From positions 4,150,309-4,214,308 of the forward strand of contig NC_047065.1 in assembly GCF_902459465.1 (NCBI RefSeq): a stretch of DNA of 64,000 bases. Direction: 5' to 3'. Under the pieces are notes generated by a model that worked only from the letters and a program-made list of their open reading frames with translations, ran no database searches and had not been told where the DNA came from. Each line of letters starts with the position of its first letter. Positions within the stretch are counted from its first letter, which is position 1. The position numbers and the translations under genes were made by a program. Positions 55,591 to 64,000 of the stretch are shown here, piece by piece. This stretch comes from Asterias rubens (lineage: Eukaryota > Echinodermata > Asteroidea > Forcipulatida > Asteriidae).

Positions 55591-58500
55591 ATGGCGACTT
55601 CCGTGTTCGCAGAAGAGCCATCAATTCACCTCTATTGTCCCGTGTGTAAAAACCTCTTCCAGGACCCTGTAATCAGTGTTGGTTGTGGCCATACATTCTG
55701 CCGGCTCTGCTCAACAGATGAGGACTCTTTGGTGCTTTTGGAAGTTTGTCCCGTGGACAATAAACAGTTAAAAAATACATCTGTTTTTGAGAACAGGTTT
55801 GTCGTTGGTTTTGTACACACACCCTTTTCTTGTCAATTGTTTTGGTGCGGGTCACTGCATATGCCATGCACACAACGCGTTATTGTATTATGGCTTTTAT
55901 TATTTTTTTCGGAAACCATTCACCCCTAAAAAGTCACGGAAAAGTTTCCGTATGGCGCCACCACTTATTCATTTGATATGAAATAATATAGTATCTAATT
56001 CTAATTTACCTCAATGAGATATCCCTTTTTGTAAAAATGAGTGAAAAAGTTGTGGCGCCATACGGAAAGTTATCCAAAGTCACATCCATTCTAATCTATT
56101 TTTCTGGCCTACCACCCAATTTTAATGTGTGCTTTCCAAAAAAGTATTTGTATTTAATTCACTATTCTGTATTAATTTTTTTATTAATTTTTTACTATGG
56201 ATTTGTTTATTATAAATTTAGAGTATAACTATAAATAAAATTATAATAAAATTATTATATTATTATTTCTTAATTACAGATGTCTGAATATAGTGTCAAT
56301 TGCTAAATAACAATTAGACATTGCTTTTGAACTAATTGTTTCCCTTTATTATTATTTTTATCCAGATTTTTGTCTGATTACAAATCAATCAGAAATATGA
56401 TATATAATTGTTGATAATATAAATAAAGTAGGGTTGAGATGACTGGTGTCCCTATCATCACACGTTGCCTGGGATCGGTCGAGTTGGTCTATAAAAAGCG
56501 TCTGTAACCGTTTATTATAAAACGCATATCCACATGAGTAGAAAGATGTTGTAAAAGTAGAATACAATGATGATCCACACATACATGCCTCGAAATTGCA
56601 CGGTTTTCCCCGTCGACTAACACGGTCGGTCATTTATGTTTTGGGATCCAAATTTTTGACTCCCATAAATGGTCGACTGAGTTAATAGTTCGCAAAGTAA
56701 AAGGAAAACCACGCAATTTCTTCTACTTTTAAAACATGTTGCAAACCATGCATTTCATAACACGGTTACAAACGCATTTTATAGACCAACTCGACCGATC
56801 CAAGGCAACGTGTTCCTTTAATGTCATTCATCAACATGTTTTTGCAAAAATTTTTTGGTATGTAACTTTAAAAATAAAAACCTTTTTGTTTTTCTTTACA
56901 GAGCAATAAAATCCCAGATCGATGAGTTGCTCGTCTACTGTAAGAATGGAATCAAACGCTTTAGCTCACGCAATGATGAACTCATCACAGACAGCTGTGG
57001 CTGCCCTGAGCTCGTCAAACTGTCCCAGAAGACTGACCATGAAAAGACGTGCCCTTATAGCGCTCTTTCTTGCCCCAACAGCCCGGAGTGTGGCGTCCTT
57101 CAGCGTCAGTTCCTGGAGGATCACATCTTGAGTGTGTGCTCTTTTATCAAGTGTGAATTTCACCAGAGAGGTGAGAGGATAGTTGCGAGATTATTTTTTA
57201 CTATTTACTATTTTTCGATATTTGTAAAAAATCTAACTTGATGCTCTCGAACACTTGTAATCGTCTGTTTCATAAAACAATATGTGAATGCCTACCAGCA
57301 AATCTTTTTAGTGTTATCTGACCCTGTTATGTTAGTGAACACAGGTCCTCATGCAACTAATAGGTATAAATAAGTTTGCGGTTGATTCAAACTGAAGAAT
57401 TGGTGGCCTGTTTGACTTGAAATACTTAGCGGCCAACTTGAAAAAACAAAAAGTAAAAAGTAAATAGTAAGGCCCTCATCCTCCTCTTTTTTTAAAAATC
57501 TGGACAATCAACTGGTATTTTTTGTTATTTGGCCTTACTGCAACCCAAATACATTGATACCTCATCATGTACCTCAAAACCAAAATTCATTACAAGTTAT
57601 ACAATTATTGAACTGCCCTTTCACTTTGACCACAGGTTGTTTGTTTCATGGAACATCCCAAGCTGTTGAGCACCACTGCCAGACATGCCAATACAAATCT
57701 GTACCATCAGTAACTACAGAGTCAGAAGGTATCCAACAGGTAATGACTAGAAGGCCTGGGCAAATTATTCGAATATCTGGTTAATGGCGAATAGGTTTTC
57801 CTATCCGTAATCGCGAATGCCTTTTTTTTCTTAACAGGATATCCGCATAGGGCGGGAATACCTGTTTACAAACCGGATAATTCTGTAATTACAACCGAGT
57901 AACCGGATATTCTTTAATATCCGAATATCCGCGGACGTCGGGCGACAACTGATATGAATTTTTTGCCTGAATCCTTATGAAACTTCTATTAAGACAGCAT
58001 AAAACAGCATAAATTAATTATTTAACTATGCTCACCTCCGTGAAGAGTTAAAACAATGACATTTCTGACGTAATTTGTTCAAAGATTACAAAAGTTTTCC
58101 TTCACGTATAGTCAATCACGATCAAAAGAAAAAGCAAATCATTTTAAAATTAGATCCGGTCATTTTTATGAATGAACCGAGTGACACTGTCTAAAACTAA
58201 TATCAATCCGCCCATAAGATCTCATTCACACCCGAACAGCGCCCTCTAGCGGCAACAAAAAATATATATATATATTAAAATTGACCATTGTTAGTTGCAT
58301 CATGATGCAACTTGCTCTCTAATCCTACCCTTTCATGTCTCCCTGCATTGTTGTCGAACAATACATTTACCACTTTTATGGTCCAGTAACCCTTCCTTTC
58401 ATTCTAAACATCCCTTGTCCTCGCCACTTCACTCCTATTGGTTCATAGCCACCAATATTGTTTCTGAAATAGGAACTTTGATTGGCTGTTATTTTCCCGC

Positions 58501-61500
58501 TTCTTTCTGGATCCTTTCCTTAATCCCTTTCCCCCTCTCTTTTTCCATAAATGGATATGTATTTGTTTGTACTTGTTTTATGCCTCTGAAGAAGGTCCGG
58601 ATGGGATCGAAAGCTAAGGCCATCTACCCTATTCATTACTATATATATATTTATATATATATCAAATAATAAACCACAAATATATTTTTTAATAGCGCCC
58701 TCTAGCGGCGAAAAAACTATTTGAATATTCGGTTAATTTCGGATAGTTGGCCAGCGGTATCCGAATATCAAAATTTCACTATTCGCCCAGCACTAATGAC
58801 TAGACTATTTTCTCCTGACTCACACAACTGATTAAAGGTACTGGACACCTTTGGTAATTGTCAAAGACCAGTATTCAGGCTTGGTGTGTCCTAACATATG
58901 CATAAACATCTGAGAATACTTTGATTGATTTAGACTGATGCCTTTGAATAAGGGAATCAATGTGTGGTGAAGAGGTTTTCAACTAGTGGTTTAATCCCAA
59001 CGAGGCCTGGTTCTTGATATTTTTATCGAGACGAAGTCGAGGTAAATTATCAAGAACCAGGCCTCGGCGGGTTTAAACCACTCGTTGAAAACCGATTCAA
59101 CACATTTTGATTCCCATTTATAAATACCTTTTCGGTCAAAAAAACATCAACACTTTTGGTCAAAAAGTAAAATAAATGCAAAAAATTATAATTGTTCAAT
59201 GATTTCTTTCAACACAACACCCCTCCAGCTATGAAATGGTAAAGCCCTCCGACGCCCTCGGGTTAACAACTCCTTATAAGGGAATGCTGATGTGGCACAA
59301 CTATCCCGTCCGTTGCTCTCGACCAGTAGGAATGAAGAAACTGTCTTATAAGCACAGGTGCAATAATGCGCGTCACGCCCATGTTTCAACACTTTTTACC
59401 GGTCATAAACAAATGTTTATACACACCAACGTGACGCGCTCTCCACCAATAGGAATAGCGAAACTGTCCCGAGGTATTTATGAATGTTTAACTAATAACA
59501 GAGAAAGTGTTCCCTACAAATGCTGTGTTATTATCATAATTATTATTATCATTATTATTATTCAATTGATCTACTGAATTTATTTGGACAGTTTGCTGAC
59601 GATGAAAGCCTAAGGAAGCAAGTCCAGACACTGGCCCAAAAAGTGATGCTCCTCGACAAGAGCCGAGAAGAAATGAAAGCCAACCTGGACACCTGCACAA
59701 GGTACAATATTTAACCCTTATTCTGGTAAAAATTAGCTAAGCACAACAAAAGTAATACTTATCAAAAGAAGTTACCAGCCAAACCACCATGCCACATGCA
59801 CTATTTGTGACTGGCTTTTCCCATTTTTGCTTAGCAGAATAGCCTTCAGAAATTATCAGCAAAATGTTTTAATGGCAAAGTATACCTTTTTTGTCTTTTG
59901 ACCCGTTCGATTTTTTAAACCCTTATTAAAGGCAGTGGACACTATTGGTAATTGTCAAAGACTAGCCGTCACAGTTGATGTATCTTAACATATGCATAAA
60001 CAAACTAACCTGTAAAAACTGAGCTCAATCGGTCATCAAAGTTGCGAGATAATAATGAAAGAAGAGAACACCCTAGTCACACGAAGTTGTGTGCGTTTAG
60101 ATGGTTGATTTTGAGACCTCAAGTTTTAAATCTGAGGTCTCAAAATCAAATTCGTTGAAAATGACTTCTTTTTCGAAAAACTATGGCACTTCAGAGGGAG
60201 CAGTTTCTCACAATGTTTTATAACATCAACCTCTCCCCATTACTCGTCACCAAGAAAGGTTTTATGCTAATAATTATTTTGAGTACCTACCAATAGTGTA
60301 CACTGCCTTTAAAACTAACATGTGAAAATTGCATTTCAAAAGGTGGTCCAGTTTTTTTAAGAGTTTACTATCCCAAAGAAAAATGACGTCAGGCCTGCGT
60401 TCCAGTGTTAATTTCAAACCCAGAAACCCCTTTTAAAAACCAAAACTTCTTCCTTGAAAAGTTGTTGGCATGCGCCTCCAAATATTAGTATTCTGTTTTC
60501 TTTAACAGCGCCTTGGCTGACATGATGGCGAAGTACAACAGCTTAAGATTAGCCATCGACCAACATGAAACAAAGCTGTCATCAGCTTCTTTCAATCGGG
60601 CACGGCGGATCGGGATGAAATCCAGAACACCTTCAGGTTGGTTCATGCAGTGATGAGAAATTTCAGACTTTTATCTGACTTCAGACTTGTTAAAGGCACT
60701 TGGACACTGTTGGTAATTACTCACTTGGTAATGAGCAATGGAGAAATGTTGATAGTGTAATTCGTTGTGAGAATCGGCTCCCTCTGAAGTAATATAGTTT
60801 TTGGGAAAGAGGCCTGAAGTCTTTGAATATTTTTGTAGGCATCTGAAAGCACACACATTTGTGCAAAAGAGTGTTTTTATTTTCATTATTCTCTTCCAAC
60901 TCCAATGACCACTTGAGTCCACATTATTACAGATTTTTGATTTTATGTTTGTTGGGATACGCCAAGTGAGAAAGTTGTTCTGTGACATTTACCAAAGGTG
61001 TCCAGTGCCTCCAAAAAGCTCTTTGAAGTCTGAAACCAATGGATTTACAAAGATCCTACTTTCTGACTTTTTTTTTTTTTTTGCTTGATGCAGTTCCCTC
61101 AAAGCACCTGAGAAAGGAATTCCAAATGATTTTTTTTTTTTCCACAAATAAAATTTGTTTACTCTCATGTGAACTCAAATTCCTTATTGACTGAAAACAT
61201 TTTACATGAACTTCAGCAAAGATCACTAGTTGCTCGTTTTGTTCAAGCTGGTCCAAGCTAGTCTTAAATAATATTGATACTGCTGTAAAAATTGTTTCTT
61301 TAACGTTTACTTACAAGTTTGGTTTCATCAGCTACCCGGCGCCTTTCACTCTTCTTGCACAGCTCATTTTCAGCTTCTCCAGGACCCCGCACCATGACAC
61401 GCTATAGCGATCATGCTTTTTCAGTCATAGCTCCAACACTTAAACAAGCTACACACTCACATTCAAGCAAAACCTTCATTGGATATTTTGAAATCATTAC

Positions 61501-64000
61501 TTAAACTATTTCATTTTGTTGTTTATTTGATTTAGAGCGACGTGATTCTTCCAGCCCAGAGAACACAATTTCCAGCTTTGATAACTGGCAGGTACCTTTT
61601 GAATTTAAGTGCATTGGAACTCTGAGGTGAGTTTAGGAGAGAAAGTTTCTGTTTCTGTTTGTTTTCAACGTTATTTCTGTTGAAATTTTTACTGACAAAC
61701 GTTTATTAAAGAAATCAACAATAAAAGTCTGGGTGTTTTTTGTGATGATTATACAGAAATGAATGACTTCTAAAGAAGGGTTAACATACTTTTTCAGTCT
61801 GTGTGCTATTTGATTGTATTTCCGTAATATGAGTAGTTCACATTATTCAGGAAACATAGAAAGTGAAAGAGAAGGGTTATTTTTTTTCTGCGAAGCCGAG
61901 CAGTCTATAGTTCACTCAGCAGAGTTTGGGTTGGAATCCAGGTTGTAAGTGCTACGTGAAAAGTTGGGAAGGTAGTGCATTTTGCTCTACCAGCCAGGCT
62001 GCTATATCCATGCCTACATCCTTACAGACATTGAAGGGTGTAACCCTTCCCCAGAAGGTGGCAACGTGCCCCTGGTGGCAGTTGGTTTCAGTCGACAGCC
62101 CAAATCATTTAAGTGTAGTCCTCACCTTAAAGTGGCTGTCTGGCCTTGTGATGCCTGGCGATGTCTCATTTAATTTTGGTTCAGGTGTGTCTAGGGTACA
62201 TGAGCATGGATTTTGAAAGCAAATAATTTAAGTTGAAATTAGCTGGCATGATTGTTTGTTATTTATTCCTCAGAGGTCATGAAGGTGCTATCCACTGCCT
62301 AGCAACCAGGGGTCATAGGTTATACTCAAGCGGAGCTGACAAGCTCATCAAAGTGTGGGACATCGACGCCCTCAGCAAGGGCTGCGTACAGAATATTAAA
62401 GGACACACCGATACAGTAAGACTATTCGATATATATATATTATGGACAGTTCTTTTAAGAAGCACATCATTAACTAAAAAACTTTCCATTGTGAAAGGGC
62501 TGACAGAACTTATGCATATCTTTTAGTGTTTGTAATTTATTTATATTTTGTGAACGGGATTTCTCCTAAATTCACAAGGCCGGACGACCACTTCATGGTG
62601 AGGACTACACTTAACTGATTTTGGCTGTCTCCCCAATTCAACTGTCACCAGGGGCACTTTACCACCTACTCCTGGGGCTTAAACTGGGTTACCCCCACCA
62701 CAGTCTGTAAGGATGTAGGGATGGGTTTCATCCACTAGGAGCCTGGCTGGTAGAGCAGAGTGTGATACATTCCCAACTTTTTATGAAGCAATAATGGTCA
62801 ACTACCTTACTCAAGGGCATACACGAAAGTGTCATGATCAGGATTCGAACCCACACTCTGCTGCAGACAACACAACAGCTTGGGTCTGGTGAACTAGACA
62901 TGCCACTTTGTATTAAAAGTTCCGCCTACTTGTTGCTTTACATTATCTTACTATTAATTTTGGTTTTACCCATTATACACCGATATGTGTAAGCACTGTA
63001 TGATACTCGGTACTTTCCAGAGTCCTGTGAAAAAAATCACAGGTATTTTACTCGGGAGGGATTCAAACCCACGGCCCTTGCAATTCTAGAGCAGTGTCTT
63101 ACCAACTAGACCACCGAGATTGCCCGGTAGATAGAGGCAGTGCGAATTCCATTGCCTAACATCTATTACATTATCTTTGGAAATCCTTTATTTCCCTCTT
63201 CCTGAAGGTAAACGCTCTTCTAACTGGTAAGGAATATCTCTACAGCGCTGGTGCCGATCAATCCTTACGTATGTGGAAATACGACACCATGACAGAGCAC
63301 AAATGTGTCAAAGTAAGTTGCAAGAAATAGTTGTTTGTAAAACTGAAAACTTTAGCCTTTGAGAAGGCCATTAACTATTTTTTGCATTTATAACATAGGT
63401 CCTTTCGGATAGTAATTTGTTTGCTACAGCCAATTGTCTTTTTGTTCAAATTAAAAACTTGTTTGTTAAATTAAATACTTGTTTGTAAATTTACAAATTT
63501 TCTAAGCATTCAGCCTTTACATAACGGTCATGTTTTATATTTATATTCAAAGGGAAGTTATACATTTGGTAATCACTCTTAAACTTAATGGCAATGAAAA
63601 CTCTTGCCTACAGCAGCTTTCAATATAAAGCATTTTGAGAAACATTTCACTTTAAAATAATGTGGTTTTTAAAAAATAACTAAGTTTTTATGCCCCAAAA
63701 TCTGAAACTGAGCAGCGTTACTGCAGTGTTTGTTTTAGGGGTTATTTTTCCTGTTTTTGTCTGGACATATTCGCTTCAGATTTTTTGCCATATCTCCAAG
63801 ATGCAACCACATTTTGAAACGAAATTGTGTTTTATTGTATATATCTAGATTTAAAAAGTATTAAAACAACCGAACAGTATAAAAAAAAAACCTTGCCTTT
63901 AAACTTTCAGCCTTGTTTGGGGTGAACTTTCATTCATAACAAAACAAAAAAATCATATGTCAAGTTACTTTTCATAAACTTTTTTTTCAAACAGCATGCT
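55591..64000 (+). CDS. TRAF7: E3 ubiquitin-protein ligase TRAF7 homologue, partial (3' end outside window)
   Basis: Exons: 55591-55796, 56902-57170, 57636-57739, 59592-59701, 60509-60636, 61536-61626, 62274-62415 and 63208-63312, with a probable next exon starting at 63995. Phases agree; about 385 residues so far. The start MATSVFAEEPS matches the TRAF7 VFAEEPS motif. The RING has Cys16, Cys19, Cys32, His34, Cys37, Cys40, Cys53 and Asp56 (CPVD, as in TRAF7). The TRAF-type zinc finger spans about 85-180 (HEKTCPYSALSCPN, FIKCEF, GCLFHG, HHCQTCQ). A coiled coil follows (DDESLRKQVQTLAQKVMLLD). FKCIGTLRGHEG starts the WD40 propeller, with two repeats visible (LYSSGADKLIKVWDID, LYSAGADQSLRMWKYD). 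TRAF7 ubiquitinates signalling proteins and acts with MEKK3. It differs from human in a longer RING loop (residues 41-52) and a Ser/Arg-rich linker before the propeller. Confidence 0.92.
55938..56076. mobile_element. Family D 130-bp palindrome, copy 4
   Basis: GGAAAAGTTTCCGTATGGCG to GTTGTGGCGCCATACGGAAA, then GTTATCC, with TCTAATTCTAATTTACCTCA in the core. It lies in TRAF7 intron 1. Confidence 0.92.
56455..56817. mobile_element. Palindromic element ('CACGTTGCCTTGGATCGG' family)
   Basis: CACGTTGCCTGGGATCGGTC on the left and GACCGATCC, AAGGCAACGTG on the right. Internal arms carry TTGACTCCCATAAATGGTCG. It is the same family as 8597-8932. It lies in TRAF7 intron 1. Confidence 0.88.
57752..58794. 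mobile_element. About 1-kb hAT-like non-autonomous transposon with nested insertion
   Basis: AGGCCTGGGCAAATTATTCG at the left and CACTATTCGCCCAGCACT at the right are imperfect inverted termini. They are flanked by the direct repeat AATGACTAGA at 57742-57751 and 58795-58804. It is inserted 12 bp after the donor of TRAF7 exon 3. No transposase frame is seen. Confidence 0.75.
58254..58693. mobile_element. Element nested inside the hAT-like transposon
   Basis: Flanked by the 16-bp direct repeat AGCGCCCTCTAGCGGC (58238-58253 and 58694-58709). Its 3' part has CTGAAGA and GAAA boxes at 58586-58612 and TA repeats near both ends. It is probably a retroposed fragment; the family is unknown. Confidence 0.5.
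58832..58920. mobile_element. Family A element, left-end fragment (copy 17)
   Basis: ATTAAAGGTACTGGACACCT, then GTAATTGTCAAAGACCAGTA. It stops after about 90 bp. Confidence 0.7.
58945..59125. mobile_element. Large palindromic element
   Basis: The left side has GGGAATCAATGTGTGGTGAA, GGTTTTCAACTAGTGG and CGAGGCCTGGTTCTTGATA. The right side has the inverses TATCAAGAACCAGGCCTCG, CCACTCGTTGAAAACC and CAACACATTTTGATTCCC. The tip is TCGAGACGAAGTCGAGG. Confidence 0.85.
59926..60313. mobile_element. Family A element, copy 18
   Basis: TTAAAGGCAGTGGACACTAT to ATAGTGTACACTGCCTTTAA, full length, in TRAF7 intron 4. Confidence 0.9.
60690..61012. mobile_element. Family A element, copy 19 (divergent subgroup)
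   Basis: TTAAAGGCACTTGGACACTG to ACCAAAGGTGTCCAGTGCCT, about 50 bp after TRAF7 exon 5. Confidence 0.8.
61325..61445 (+). mobile_element. Degraded LINE ORF2 C-terminus
   Basis: CTCTTCTTGCACAGCTCATT, TCTCCAGGACCCCGCACCAT and GATCATGCTTTTTCAGTCAT encode, with frame slips, the RT-terminal pattern 'PRTxxxYxDHAFSVIAPTL' (partly visible as DHAFSVIAPTL). It is heavily decayed, in TRAF7 intron 5. Confidence 0.5.
62720..62890 (-). mobile_element. SINE remnant, reverse orientation
   Basis: CAGGATTCGAACCCACACTC is a B box on the minus strand. It is preceded by AGTGTCATGATC, and the element is related to plus-strand pieces near 61890-62160. It lies in TRAF7 intron 7. Confidence 0.45.
62955..63125 (-). 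mobile_element. tRNA-derived SINE, reverse orientation
   Basis: On the minus strand: CAATCTCGGTGGTCTAGTTG (A box), GCCGTGGGTTTGAATCCCTC (B box), then ACTCGGAAAGT-type body and the tail CACATATCGGTGTATAATGG. It is the same family as 24190-24335. The anticodon arm is not tRNA-like. Confidence 0.75.

Noticed and set aside
58295-58669. 124-codon open frame inside the nested element
   Set aside because: No domain was seen, the composition is unremarkable, and the end is made of TA repeats. It is probably chance.

Overview
This 64 kb window is animal nuclear DNA that is AT-rich, intron-rich and crowded with short palindromic repeats and tRNA-derived SINEs. Intron phases, GT/AG boundaries and protein similarity show seven deuterostome-type protein genes. 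The very high load of MITE-like palindromes, a multi-SRCR receptor gene and tRNA-headed SINEs fit an echinoderm, probably a sea star. That assignment is a judgement from recollection, not a database result. Layout, left to right: (1) RANBP9/10 (RanBPM), + strand, last four coding exons, 1364-4543, 5' end off the left edge. (2) 4544-12933, about 8 kb of 3' UTR/intergenic sequence, mostly repeats. (3) UBE2C, - strand, complete, 12934-16637, divergent from (4) RAB5IF, + strand, complete, 17066-19963. (5) ABHD4, - strand, complete, 24439-29847, divergent from (6) PRELID3B (SLMO2), + strand, complete, 30270-36294. (7) 36295-45379, about 9 kb without a recognised gene. (8) A four-SRCR-domain single-pass receptor, - strand, about 45380/48325-54994, with two paralogous exons that each encode a transmembrane segment and a PPxY-rich tail. 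It is divergent from (9) TRAF7, + strand, 55591 to beyond the right edge: RING, TRAF zinc finger, coiled coil and the first two WD40 repeats. Six of the seven genes sit in three head-to-head pairs. The start codons of the first two pairs are about 0.43 kb apart, and those of the SRCR/TRAF7 pair about 0.5-0.6 kb. UBE2C, RAB5IF and PRELID3B are all on human chromosome 20q, which suggests a retained ancestral linkage group. I see no single biochemical pathway uniting the genes, although RANBP9 (CTLH E3 ligase subunit), UBE2C (APC/C E2) and TRAF7 (RING E3) all belong to ubiquitin ligation, and the SRCR receptor tails carry PPxY motifs that could recruit NEDD4-type ligases. The rest of the window is dominated by about ten palindromic, non-autonomous DNA-transposon-like families. 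The most abundant has terminal sequence TTAAAGGCACTGGACACTAT and about 19 full or partial copies. There are also three LINE 3' ends, several tRNA-headed SINEs, two long (TAA)n arrays and a 16-bp minisatellite. No CRISPR, rRNA or convincing functional tRNA gene is present. All exon boundaries were read by eye from frame, splice signals and family similarity and have not been checked against transcripts.
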